From Candidatus Cloacimonadota bacterium (GTDB taxonomy: Bacteria; Cloacimonadota; Cloacimonadia; Cloacimonadales; TCS61), in the NCBI GenBank assembly GCA_021736135.1, contig JAIPGO010000040.1, forward strand, positions 1 to 33,786: a stretch of DNA of 33,786 nt, in the 5' to 3' direction. How positions within the stretch are numbered: position 1 is the stretch's first letter; each line of letters begins with the position of its first letter. Shown one piece after another: positions 1 through 8,474 of this stretch. The translations under genes and the position numbers were made by a program. The notes below the pieces were generated by a model. That model saw nothing but the letters and a program-made list of their open reading frames with translations, was not told where the DNA came from and made no database searches.

Positions 1-137
1 TGATAAGTGACATTATAATAGATACTTATAAATGTTCAAACTTGAACTGAAATTGCCAGAAAACAATAATTGTGCATTATTATTGATATTATTCAGCATA
101 AGTTATTGAAAAGGAGTGCCTGAAAGTGAACAGTCTC
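1..137 (+). repeat. 137-bp leader repeat, copy 1 (upstream of TPR kinase 1)
   Basis: Seen directly: positions 1-137 match the reverse complement of 25813-25949 base for base (position p pairs with 25950 minus p), with one difference at position 35. The copy touches the window edge, so its true left end is unknown. The last part (about 100-137) is also present at 33282-33321. In all three cases the element points toward the start of the next gene. It contains AAGGAG at 111-116 and a possible short ORF from GTG at 126. Being this conserved without a long ORF suggests a promoter/leader element, or a recently copied mobile or gene-converted segment. Confidence 0.9.
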
Positions 138-143
138 GGTTAG
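126..143 (+). other. Putative leader peptide, copy 1
   Basis: GTG AAC AGT CTC GGT TAG gives fMet-Asn-Ser-Leu-Gly. AAGGAG lies 9 bases upstream of the GTG, an ideal Shine-Dalgarno distance. The same SD, GTG start and first four codons occur at 25824 and 33295 on the minus strand. The only core difference in the codons (AAC or AAT) is silent. Translation is inference. It could instead be the preserved 5' end of a gene that was lost when the segment was copied. Confidence 0.3.
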
Positions 144-171
144 GATTTCTCAATTAATTTACAAGTTAAAA

Positions 172-198
172 TTGACAGTAGTAAAAGATATGTATAAT
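172..198 (+). promoter_or_regulatory. Candidate sigma70-type promoter for TPR kinase 1
   Basis: TTGACA (172-177) and TATAAT (193-198) are both perfect consensus hexamers, but only 15 bases apart, which is short. The predicted start near 205 would leave a leader of about 10 bases before the ATG at 215, overlapping the weak SD GAGG. Promoters inside the upstream repeat are an alternative. Confidence 0.4.
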
Positions 199-214
199 TA
201 GCATGTGAGGTAAA

Positions 215-2113
215 ATGGAAAGAGAAGCATATTTAGAGCAGATAAGTAACAGTAAAGGGATAGACCGGATAAGGGCTTTATTAAGCTATTCCCGTTACCA
301 GCGTCAGCATGATCCAGCCGCAAGTTGTGAATTGGCAAAACAGGCATTAATTCTTGCGGAAGAACTGGAAGATAGCAAGCTGACAATGTCGGCAATCTCA
401 CACATAGGTTATGGTTATTTCTATAATTCCGAATTTCCGGAAGCAATTCACTGGAGTAATATTCTTCTGAAGAGCAGCGTAAAGAACAAAGACCCGAAAA
501 TGATCGGGGCATCATATAATTTGAAAGCGCGGATATCGTTCCGGCAAACTAATTTATCGCTTTCTCTGGAATATCTGTTAAAGGCACTGGATTATTACCT
601 GGAAACAAACAGCAGGCTTGATCTGATGTGCTGTTATAATGATATGGGAATGATACATCAATATAATTCGGAAATGGATGAGGCATATCATTATTTTAAT
701 CTGGCGCTGCAGATAGCCGAGGAAACAGACAGCCCTTCCCGGCATTCAATTCGCATGAATGTTGGTAATACCCTGTTTGATCAGAAGAAATACGAGGAAT
801 CTCTGGATCTATTTTTAAAATCACTGGATTATTTTAGAAAGCAGGGATTGAGAAACAACGAAGCATCGGTACTGCATAATATCGGCGTTAGTTACTCTCA
901 TCTGGGAGATCTGGACAAGTCGGAAGAATTTTATTTGCGCTCTTATGAACTCCACAAGGAAATCAACGAGCCCAATGATATCTGCCGGGTTTGTTATTCG
1001 CTGGCATCGTTATTGCTCCAGAAAGATAATCCGGAAGCCGCTTTACCTTACCTTGAGGAATCTTTACTTCTGGCGACAACGCATAATATGAAAAGAAATA
1101 TAGAGATGATATATGACCTTTTTGCCTCTTATTACGAAAAAGTGGGTGACTTCAAACAGGCAGTTCAATATCTCCGCAATTCCATGGAACTAAGTAAAGA
1201 AATCTATCAGGAAAGGAACAATGAAAAGATAGCGGAGCTGGAAATAAAATATAAGACACAGATCTACAAACTGAAAAATGCAGAACTTGATGAAAAGACT
1301 GAAGTTATGTCACACCAGATCAACGAACTCAATAATTCTCTGCTTAAATTACAGAATACTCATCAAAAACTGAAGATTGAATTTCAGAATGCCGTAAATA
1401 AATTGAATTCTCAGGATGACATTTTATCATCTCAATCCCGCATGTCGGTTGTAGGTGAAATGGTTTCTTCTATTGCTCATCAATGGAAACAGCCTCTGAA
1501 TGTGATCAATCTTCTGGCGCAATCTATCACGGATGCCTGGGATTTCAATGAACTTGATAAGGAGTTACTGGAAAAACAAGTAGAACTCATCTCTGGTCAG
1601 ATCCAATATATGAATGAAACCATAAACGATTTTCGTAATTTCTTTAAACCGGAAACCATAGAGGAATTCAATCTTGAAGAAGCAGTGACCAAAGCCTTAA
1701 AATTGGCAGAATTCACCCTGGAAAATGCCAATGTTAAGGTTGAGACCGAATATGACAGAGATTTTCGGATCAGCGGGAATCCCAATGAAATAGTGCAGGT
1801 GCTTTTGAACATTATCAATAATGCGAGTGAAGCAATGCAGGGAAACAGCATTCCAGACCCCTTGATCAGGATCACTCTGCAGCAAACGCAGAGTCAAATA
1901 TTTTTCAGGATATTTAATAAAGGACCACAATTATCTGAAGAGATAAAAGCAAAGTTATTTGAACCCTATTTCACTACAAAAGGCAAATACGGAACCGGAA
2001 TTGGATTATATATCTCCCGCATGATCATTGAAAATAAGTATCAGGGTAAGCTGGAAATGGTAAATCCTGCTGACGGCGTGGAATTTCTGATAACTCTGCC
2101 TGTAGCGGGATAG
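215..2113 (+). CDS. Soluble TPR-domain sensor histidine kinase (paralogue 1)
   Basis: A 632-residue protein without signal peptide or membrane segment, so a cytosolic sensor kinase. About residues 20-370 are tetratricopeptide repeats (recurring aromatic/Ala pattern, such as EAYHYFNLALQIAEE), followed by a coiled coil to about 410. The kinase core has the H-box IAHQWKQPLN with phospho-acceptor His422, the N-box LNIINNASEAM (Asn536), an F-box LFEPYFTTK and the G-box GTGIGL from residue 593. The usual DxGxG G1 motif is reduced to NKG. No response regulator lies in the window, so the output is unknown. The ATG at 215 follows a weak SD (GAGG), and a 137-bp repeat shared with a secreted-protein gene lies just upstream. 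About half the residues match the kinase at 4169, by eye, including the same domain order. The endonuclease Q-like gene starts two bases after the stop. Confidence 0.93.
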   Translation: MEREAYLEQISNSKGIDRIRALLSYSRYQRQHDPAASCELAKQALILAEELEDSKLTMSAISHIGYGYFYNSEFPEAIHWSNILLKSSVKNKDPKMIGASYNLKARISFRQTNLSLSLEYLLKALDYYLETNSRLDLMCCYNDMGMIHQYNSEMDEAYHYFNLALQIAEETDSPSRHSIRMNVGNTLFDQKKYEESLDLFLKSLDYFRKQGLRNNEASVLHNIGVSYSHLGDLDKSEEFYLRSYELHKEINEPNDICRVCYSLASLLLQKDNPEAALPYLEESLLLATTHNMKRNIEMIYDLFASYYEKVGDFKQAVQYLRNSMELSKEIYQERNNEKIAELEIKYKTQIYKLKNAELDEKTEVMSHQINELNNSLLKLQNTHQKLKIEFQNAVNKLNSQDDILSSQSRMSVVGEMVSSIAHQWKQPLNVINLLAQSITDAWDFNELDKELLEKQVELISGQIQYMNETINDFRNFFKPETIEEFNLEEAVTKALKLAEFTLENANVKVETEYDRDFRISGNPNEIVQVLLNIINNASEAMQGNSIPDPLIRITLQQTQSQIFFRIFNKGPQLSEEIKAKLFEPYFTTKGKYGTGIGLYISRMIIENKYQGKLEMVNPADGVEFLITLPVAG

Positions 2114-2115
2114 CC

Positions 2116-3336
2116 GTGACACAAAGATTGATCGCAGATCTGCACATTCATTCCCATTTTTCGCTGGCGACAAGTAAAGAGCTTGTACCGGAAATGCTGG
2201 ACTGGTGGGCACGCCGTAAGGGAATAAATCTTTTAGGCAGCGGAGATATCAGTCATCCGGGCTGGCTTCAGGAATTAAAGGTAAAGCTGGAACCTGCCGA
2301 ACCTGGTTTATATAAGCTAAAAAAAGACTATCAGATCGAAATTACATCACTGGATAATGGATTTACAACCCGTTTTGTATTAACCGGCGAAATGAGTTCA
2401 ATCTATAAAGATAAGGGTAAAACCCGTAAAATACATCAGTTGTTTCTGCTGCCGGATATGCAGGCTGCGTTCAAGTTTCAGAATAATCTGGAAAACAAAG
2501 GTGTTAATATCCGATCAGATGGACGCCCCATCTGCGGGTTAAGCGCGCGAAACCTTCTGGAGCTGGCTTTGGAAACGGATGAGCGGATATACTGCATCCC
2601 GGCACATGTCTGGACGCCGTGGTTTTCTTTGTTTGGGGCACGCAGCGGCTATGATGCTCTAGTGGAGTGTTATGATGATCTTTCCGATAAAATTCATACT
2701 CTGGAAACCGGATTATCAGCCGATGTGCCGATGATGAGGCTGGTTTCTGCGCTTGATATTTATGGTTTGATATCCAGTTCAGATGCTCACAGCCCTGCTA
2801 AACTGGGAAGAAATGCCACTATCATCAAAGCTGATCTTAATTGGGATAATATTATTGAAGCTTTGCAAAAGGGAGATACTGAGACTATTGATTTCTATCC
2901 GGAAATTGGTAAATATCATTTTGACGGTCACCGCAAATGTGATATCTGCCTGCATCCCCGGGAAACCGCCAAGGTGCAGGGGCTCTGCCCTGTCTGCGGA
3001 AAACCACTGACGACAGGTGTTTTGAATAGAGTTTATCAATTAGCCGACCGCACAGAAATACCGCAGAATATAAGAAAGAACTGGCAATACCTGCTGCCGC
3101 TGGCAGAGATATTGAGCATTATAACCGGAAAAGGGATCAACAGCAAGAAAGTGCAATCGCTTTACAATGCCATCCTTGACAGCGGAAATAGAGAACTGGA
3201 GCTGATACTGGAAGAGGGTGAAAAGCAGCTAGAGCACATTGCCGGAAAAGAAGCTGCTAATTTCCTGAGAAAATATAAAGAAAGCGACATCAATATCAAT
3301 CCCGGATACGACGGAGTATATGGAAAAGTGAGATAA
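2116..3336 (+). CDS. Endonuclease Q-family PHP-domain DNA repair nuclease
   Basis: A 406-residue protein with a PHP metal-dependent phosphoesterase domain. DLHIHSHFS (Asp8, His10, His12), GSGDISHPGW, HVWTPWFSLFG and SSDAHSP supply the expected metal ligands. A four-Cys zinc finger follows (Cys275, Cys278, Cys291, Cys294, ending CPVCGKPLTTG and running into NRVYQLADR), then a helical C-terminus. This order and length match the EndoQ family, whose characterised archaeal and Bacillus members nick DNA 5' of deaminated bases (uracil, hypoxanthine, xanthine) and abasic sites. The GTG start is two bases after the kinase stop and lacks a strong SD, so it is probably translationally coupled. Pairing a repair nuclease with a sensor kinase is unusual. 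The family call is confident; the substrate here is inferred. Confidence 0.85.
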   Translation: MTQRLIADLHIHSHFSLATSKELVPEMLDWWARRKGINLLGSGDISHPGWLQELKVKLEPAEPGLYKLKKDYQIEITSLDNGFTTRFVLTGEMSSIYKDKGKTRKIHQLFLLPDMQAAFKFQNNLENKGVNIRSDGRPICGLSARNLLELALETDERIYCIPAHVWTPWFSLFGARSGYDALVECYDDLSDKIHTLETGLSADVPMMRLVSALDIYGLISSSDAHSPAKLGRNATIIKADLNWDNIIEALQKGDTETIDFYPEIGKYHFDGHRKCDICLHPRETAKVQGLCPVCGKPLTTGVLNRVYQLADRTEIPQNIRKNWQYLLPLAEILSIITGKGINSKKVQSLYNAILDSGNRELELILEEGEKQLEHIAGKEAANFLRKYKESDININPGYDGVYGKVR

Positions 3337-3358
3337 TGAGACTTCACTTCGTTCAGGG

Positions 3359-3393
3359 GTGAGGAGTGAGGAGTGAGAAGTGAAAAGTGAGAC
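3359..3393. repeat. Degenerate 7-bp tandem repeat (GTGAGGA type)
   Basis: Five consecutive 7-base units: GTGAGGA, GTGAGGA, GTGAGAA, GTGAAAA, GTGAGAC. The pattern resembles, on the other strand, the ACGACTC and TCAC-type runs elsewhere in the window (20026-20053, about 20740-20775). Confidence 0.75.
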
Positions 3394-4040
3394 GAAAATT
3401 TGGAAGAGGAGAGGGGAAAGGGGAGAAGAGGCGAACGTGAGAAAATGGGAAAATGGGAAACTGAGACTAATTAAAGATTAAAGTAGTATTTAATCTGTTA
3501 AATCCTTTTAATCCGCGGTTGATAATCTTATCTTTTCAATCGCATTAAGGAGTCTTAATGCACTCCCAAAAAACTCGAAGATGAGCCTTCACTTCTTTCA
3601 GAGATATCATTTACCAGGTCATTCAGTTATTTAGTAATTCAGTCATTTCGTCGCACATTCCTGGTGTCGTGTTTTCGGTTTAGAATATCGGGTCATAGAC
3701 TGCTCCTGCCCATGTCTGAGAAAGCGACAACAAAGAACAATATGGTAAAAAAATATTAAAACAATAGTTCTAATTCGTGATGATAAATGGCAATATTTTA
3801 TTAACGCCTTTAAGAAGCCACAGCATCCCCACAGCATTCTCACCATAGGGACAGTAAAAATGTATAAATGCCCATAAAAAAGGAAGATAAGGTAGAAATG
3901 CAGGGATATTTCGGAGAAAAGCACTGAAAAAAGGTTACGTGAATTGAATTGATGGTAATTGAGAATGAACGTATGAATTAGTGAGAAGTGAGATGTGAGA
4001 AGGGTATGAGTCGCCGTGTTCATTCCCCATGCTGCGCACT

Positions 4041-4073
4041 GGTGAACGTCCACTTGGTGGATCACTGATCACC
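4041..4073. repeat. Small REP-like hairpin
   Basis: Inner stem TCCAC (4049-4053) with GTGGA (4057-4061) around a 3-base loop. Outer arms are GGTGA (4041-4045) and TCACC (4069-4073). There is no T-run after it, so it does not look like an ordinary terminator. Confidence 0.45.
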
Positions 4074-4124
4074 ATAAAGCGGCATTTTTTAAAGTTTCGG
4101 TGAGATGTCAGATTTAGTTAATAA

Positions 4125-4152
4125 TTGACAATGGTGAGTAATAATTTAATAT
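4125..4152 (+). promoter_or_regulatory. Candidate sigma70-type promoter of the polysaccharide operon
   Basis: TTGACA (4125-4130), a 16-base spacer, then TAATAT (4147-4152). The predicted transcript would start a few bases before the SD GGAGAGG (4158-4164) that serves the ATG at 4169. It is the best promoter candidate for the whole run of genes to about 20446. Confidence 0.45.
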
Positions 4153-4168
4153 TTGATGGAGAGGTATT

Positions 4169-6067
4169 ATGGAAAGAAAGGCATTTTTAGAACGTATAAA
4201 TAACAGTGAAGGCATTGAGAAAATTCGAGCCTTGCTGGCTTATTCGCGTTATCTGCGTCAGCCTGATCCGTTGGAAAGCTGTGCAGTTGCCGGACAGGCT
4301 TTGAAGCTGGCAGAAGAATTAAATGATAGTTACCTGATAAAAGGTTCAATTGTGAATATTGCCTATGCTAACTTTTACGGATCGAATTTCCAGGAAGCAG
4401 AATCCTGGGCAAACCGGCTGTTGAAGATCGGAGTTAAAGAGAAATCCGGTATTGCCATAGGCACAGCATACAATCTGAAGGGCAATGTGGCTCACAGGCT
4501 TGATGATCAATCCCGAGCCATAGATTGCTTCCTGAAAGCGCTTGATTATTTTCTGGAGTTGCAGGATAAATCGGAAATGATGAGCTGCTATAACAATCTG
4601 GGGATGGTACATCAGCGATTAGCTGAAGTCGATGAAGCCTATAATTATTATAATCTGGCTCTGCAGATAGCCGAAGAAATAAATAATCCGGCTCGGCATT
4701 CCATTAGAATGAATATGGCCAATACACTTTTTAATCAGGAAAAATATTCAGAAGCTCTGGAAATATATCTAAAATCCCTGGAATACTTCCATGAACAGGA
4801 CTTGCGTGATCATGAGGCTAATGTAAATTTCAATATCGGTTTCTGTTATTCCCGGCTGGAAAAACTGGATAAATCCCTGGAATATTTTCAGAGAGCATAT
4901 AATCTCCATAAAGAGATAAATGACCCTAATTCATTGAGTAAGACCTGCAGTTCTCTGGCTTCTCTATATTTGGAACTGGATAAACCTGATTCAGCAATAG
5001 CTTATCTGGAAGAATCAATGCAACTGGCTCAAAAACATAATCTAAAGAGTAATATCTTAGCCTGTTATGATGTTTATGCCCAATATTATACCAGAAAAAA
5101 GGACTATTTGACAGCCATTGAATATCTGCGCAAACTGTTGATTGCTAAGGAGGAATTGCACCAGGAAAACAGCCGGGAAAAATTAATTGAGCTGGAAACC
5201 AAATATAAGACCCAGATCTATAAATTGAAAAGCACAGAGCTTGATGAAAAAAACAGGACTATGAGTAATCAGATAGAGGAATTAAACGCAACTCTGCAAA
5301 ATCTACAAGGAGAATTCCAGAAAGCGGCGGTAAAAATGAATGCTCAGGATAATCTGCTTACTTCACAATCCCGGATGGCTCTGATGGGAGAAATGGTCTC
5401 GGCAATAGCGCATCAATGGAGACAGCCGTTAAATGTGATCGGTTTATTAACTCAATCCATAGGTGATGCCTGGGATTATGATGAACTTAGTGAGGAGTTT
5501 TTAAAAAAACAGATAGAGACCATCTCCGGTCAAATCCAATATATGAATGAGACTATCAACGATTTCCGGAATTTCTTTAAACCGGATTTCATCATACAGT
5601 TCAGCATTGCAGAAATCATTGAAAAAGCGCTTGATCTGCAGAATTTTTTATTAAAGAAAGAAGAAATCACCATTGAAAAAGAACTTGATAACCAATGCCA
5701 GCTCAGTGGCAATCCCAATGAACTGATACAGGTCATTCTTAATATAATCAATAATGCGCGGGAAGCGATGGAAAGAGACAGCATCAAAAACAGGCTACTG
5801 AGACTAAAACTTGAGCACAGGAATAAGCAGATAATCATCAGCATATATAACAACGGAAAGCCAATTGCTTCCGAACACATGGAAAAACTTTTTGAACCTT
5901 ATTTCACGACCAGAGGAGATGAAGGCACGGGTATAGGATTGCATATCTGCCGCCTGATCATTGAAAATAAATTCCAGGGGAAAATAGAAGCTGTCAACCA
6001 TATTGACGGTGTGGAATTCATCATTACTATGGCCTGTAAATTAGCTGATCCCGGGAAAGCAGAATAA
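4169..6067 (+). CDS. Soluble TPR-domain sensor histidine kinase (paralogue 2), first gene of the polysaccharide operon
   Basis: A 632-residue cytosolic kinase with the same layout as the kinase at 215: TPR array (about 20-370), short coiled coil, then kinase core. The H-box IAHQWRQPLN carries His415, the N-box LNIINNAREAM carries Asn529, and LFEPYFTTR and GTGIGL (from residue 586) complete the ATP site. The G1 box is again reduced (YNNGKP in place of DxGxG). No membrane segment is seen, so the signal is presumably intracellular and bound by the TPRs. A good SD (GGAGAGG) precedes the ATG. The MBOAT gene starts three bases after the stop, so the kinase is part of the polysaccharide transcript. 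This suggests, but does not prove, control of exopolysaccharide. No response regulator is nearby. The two copies look like an old tandem duplication, most divergent in the TPR part. Confidence 0.93.
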   Translation: MERKAFLERINNSEGIEKIRALLAYSRYLRQPDPLESCAVAGQALKLAEELNDSYLIKGSIVNIAYANFYGSNFQEAESWANRLLKIGVKEKSGIAIGTAYNLKGNVAHRLDDQSRAIDCFLKALDYFLELQDKSEMMSCYNNLGMVHQRLAEVDEAYNYYNLALQIAEEINNPARHSIRMNMANTLFNQEKYSEALEIYLKSLEYFHEQDLRDHEANVNFNIGFCYSRLEKLDKSLEYFQRAYNLHKEINDPNSLSKTCSSLASLYLELDKPDSAIAYLEESMQLAQKHNLKSNILACYDVYAQYYTRKKDYLTAIEYLRKLLIAKEELHQENSREKLIELETKYKTQIYKLKSTELDEKNRTMSNQIEELNATLQNLQGEFQKAAVKMNAQDNLLTSQSRMALMGEMVSAIAHQWRQPLNVIGLLTQSIGDAWDYDELSEEFLKKQIETISGQIQYMNETINDFRNFFKPDFIIQFSIAEIIEKALDLQNFLLKKEEITIEKELDNQCQLSGNPNELIQVILNIINNAREAMERDSIKNRLLRLKLEHRNKQIIISIYNNGKPIASEHMEKLFEPYFTTRGDEGTGIGLHICRLIIENKFQGKIEAVNHIDGVEFIITMACKLADPGKAE

Positions 6068-6070
6068 AAA

Positions 6071-7507
6071 ATGCTGTTTAATTCATTAAGATATCTGATA
6101 TTCTTTCCGGTTATCGTATTTCTTTATTATCTACTACCGCATAAGTACCGCTGGGCTCTCCTGCTGGCAGCCAGTTATTATTTCTATATGTGCTGGCGCG
6201 TGGAATATGCACTATTAATAGTAACTTCGACCCTGGTGGACTATGCTGCCGGGATATTAATGTCAAAAGAGTCAGAGAAGAGAAAGCGAGGCAAATATCT
6301 GGCTTTAAGTCTTTTGGTGAATCTGGGACTGCTTTTTGTCTTTAAGTATTATAATTTTGTAAGTATAAATCTGATCAATCTGTTTGCAGACTACAATATT
6401 TTTCTAAATATGCCTGAATTGAAAATACTGCTGCCGGTGGGCATCTCTTTTTATACATTTCAGACCCTGAGTTATACCATTGACATATACAAAGGCAGGC
6501 GTAGGGCAGAAAGGCATCTGGGCATCTTTGCCCTTTATGTGGCTTTTTTCCCGCAACTGGTGGCAGGTCCAATCGAGCGTTCCACGCATTTGCTTCCCCA
6601 GTTTCGGCAGCAGCATCAATTTCGTTACCGCAACGTATCCGACGGTTTGAAGCTGATGCTTTGGGGATTTTTTAAGAAAGTGGTTATTGCTGACAGGCTG
6701 GCCTTACTAGTAAATACGATCTATCGTGATCCTGAGCATTATAGTGGTTTCCCGCTGTTAATCGCGGTCTATTTTTTTTCTTTTCAGATATTCTGTGATT
6801 TTTCCGCATACTCCGATATTGCCGTAGGTTCTGCCCGGGTATTGGGCTATGACCTTACAGAGAATTTCCATCGTCCCTATTTTGCCCGTAATATCAAAGA
6901 ATTCTGGCATCGCTGGCATATTTCACTAACTTCCTGGTTCCGGGATTATGTATTTATACCGCTGGGAGGAAACCGGGTAAGCCCGCTGCAGTTTTATTAT
7001 AATATCATTGTAGTTTTCCTGTTGAGCGCCTTCTGGCATGGAGCGAACTGGACATTTCTCTTCTGGGGATTTCTGCATGGAATATATTATATATTCACGG
7101 ATTTAATTGAAAGATTAAACAGCAAGTTTTTTCATCTGAATATTCAAAACCGGGTCATAAAATTATTCGATGTATTACTCACTTTTCATCTGGTAACCTT
7201 TGCCTGGATATTTTTTCGCGCCGGATCTCTGAATAAAGCTTTTTTAATAATCCGTAAAATAAGTAGCGGTATTAAAATCAACTGGCAGGATGCCTGGGGT
7301 TTGACAACAATCCAGCTAACTATCGCACTGGTATCACTTGCAATTATGCTGGGTGTCCAGATTTTTCAGGAAAAGCGTGGTTCTCTTCGGGAATATATTC
7401 TACGCTATCCCTTAATGGTGCGTTATGGCATATACCTGGCTTTGATTATTTATATCTTTTCAGCAGGATTATTTACAAATGACAAATTCCTCTATTTCCA
7501 GTTCTAG
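6071..7507 (+). CDS. MBOAT-family O-acetyltransferase (AlgI/DltB-like)
   Basis: A 478-residue integral membrane protein with many hydrophobic segments. MBOAT hallmarks are VAGPIER near residue 165, FWHRWHISLTSWFRDY (His280, His283) with IPLGGNR, and SAFWHGANWTFLFWG with the catalytic-type His323, the same place as the active His of AlgI. This family moves acetyl (or D-alanyl in DltB) groups across the inner membrane for decoration of an exported polymer. It starts three bases after the kinase and overlaps the SGNH gene by 29 bases; MBOAT plus SGNH is the usual pair for polysaccharide O-acetylation. The acetyl donor and polymer cannot be read from sequence. D-alanylation is less likely because no dltA or dltC gene is present. 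Confidence 0.93.
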   Translation: MLFNSLRYLIFFPVIVFLYYLLPHKYRWALLLAASYYFYMCWRVEYALLIVTSTLVDYAAGILMSKESEKRKRGKYLALSLLVNLGLLFVFKYYNFVSINLINLFADYNIFLNMPELKILLPVGISFYTFQTLSYTIDIYKGRRRAERHLGIFALYVAFFPQLVAGPIERSTHLLPQFRQQHQFRYRNVSDGLKLMLWGFFKKVVIADRLALLVNTIYRDPEHYSGFPLLIAVYFFSFQIFCDFSAYSDIAVGSARVLGYDLTENFHRPYFARNIKEFWHRWHISLTSWFRDYVFIPLGGNRVSPLQFYYNIIVVFLLSAFWHGANWTFLFWGFLHGIYYIFTDLIERLNSKFFHLNIQNRVIKLFDVLLTFHLVTFAWIFFRAGSLNKAFLIIRKISSGIKINWQDAWGLTTIQLTIALVSLAIMLGVQIFQEKRGSLREYILRYPLMVRYGIYLALIIYIFSAGLFTNDKFLYFQF

Positions 7508-8471
7508 GGAAGCCGGATTATTTTTCAGGCGACTAGCAGGATTTCTTCTGCTCAGTCTGGCGGTAGTCTCTCTGCTCTCGATTCTATGCTATCATACGGT
7601 GATAAAAACAATTAAAGATGATCGCCACTGCCTTCTGCCGGAAAATACGGAAATGTTAATTATGGGTGATTCGCACTCCATGACCGGGATTATGCCTGAT
7701 GAACATATAAACACATTGAACAGTGCGAAAAGAGCGGAAATCCTTCCTATGACATATCTGAAATTAAGGTTCTATACAGAAAATAATCCTCAGATCAAAT
7801 ATATAATTCTTAGTCTGGGCTATCACAGTTTAACCTGGAATAGAGAAGAGGTTATGTACTTACCGGAAGCAGTCTCTTATTACTGCGACAATTATTTTCA
7901 GCTCTATGATAAGGAAATGCGGCAGCTAGCGTCGACCGGGCAGGGCACATATTATCTTTCCTGGCTGAAATTTGTCGTGGGAGTTCCCCTGGAATTGAGC
8001 AAAAATATTAGTCAATACCTGCGAATTCATCTGGGTACATTCAATTATAGTTATTACCCCTTCTGGGGCGGTTTTACGGAAATGGAAGCCCCCGTAATTG
8101 ATAATAATTCCGAGATTCCAATCCATCGGCATTTTTTCCGTTATTCCAACCGGGTTGAAATGTCAAATATTATGATTGACTATTTTGAGAGGATTATTAA
8201 GTATTGTAATGAAAGAGGAATAGATATATTTGTGGTAAATACTCCTGTAGTTCGAGAGTATTTTGAAAAAGTACCTGAGGGATATAAGTCTGGTATGGAT
8301 AGGGTATTAGACAAAATGAGCACAAAGTATTGTAATCTATACTATCTGGATTACAGCCAGATGGAAATGCCCGGAACCTGCTGGTTAGACTCAGATCATC
8401 TCAGCATTGAAGGAGCAAAGAAATTTAGTGGAATCCTTTATAAAGAAATTGATAGACTGAATAAGGAGTGA
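7479..8471 (+). CDS. SGNH-fold acyltransferase/hydrolase, partner of the MBOAT protein
   Basis: A 330-residue protein with one N-terminal membrane anchor (about 17-42) and the rest probably periplasmic. It has a GDSH block (residues 63-66, nucleophile Ser65) and a C-terminal DSDH block (Asp304, His307), the Ser-Asp-His set of SGNH enzymes such as AlgJ, AlgX and DltD. The region between is not closely similar to a named family. It overlaps the MBOAT gene by 29 bases. The likely role is to take the acyl group delivered by the MBOAT protein and put it on the polysaccharide. It lacks the carbohydrate-binding module of AlgX. Confidence 0.8.
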   Translation: MTNSSISSSREAGLFFRRLAGFLLLSLAVVSLLSILCYHTVIKTIKDDRHCLLPENTEMLIMGDSHSMTGIMPDEHINTLNSAKRAEILPMTYLKLRFYTENNPQIKYIILSLGYHSLTWNREEVMYLPEAVSYYCDNYFQLYDKEMRQLASTGQGTYYLSWLKFVVGVPLELSKNISQYLRIHLGTFNYSYYPFWGGFTEMEAPVIDNNSEIPIHRHFFRYSNRVEMSNIMIDYFERIIKYCNERGIDIFVVNTPVVREYFEKVPEGYKSGMDRVLDKMSTKYCNLYYLDYSQMEMPGTCWLDSDHLSIEGAKKFSGILYKEIDRLNKE

Positions 8472-8474
8472 ATT

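Larger units (their letters stand above)
3337..4124. other. Repeat-rich intergenic gap
   Basis: No convincing gene. It holds degenerate 7-mers of the GTGAGGA type (3359-3393), related GTGAGAAG runs near 3980-4000, ATTCAGT-type short repeats near 3625-3650, and a small hairpin at 4041-4073. An open frame on the minus strand (3643-4065) reads through these repeats and has no family-like sequence, so I treat it as chance. No clear terminator is seen for the kinase/EndoQ unit. Confidence 0.6.

Noticed and set aside
3643-4065. 140-codon minus-strand open frame
   Set aside because: Runs through simple repeats and a hairpin, has no recognisable domain or SD, and lies in a repeat-filled gap.
6071-8471. 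dlt-type D-alanylation system
   Set aside because: MBOAT and SGNH proteins fit DltB/DltD loosely, but no dltA or dltC gene is present and the setting is a Gram-negative polysaccharide operon.
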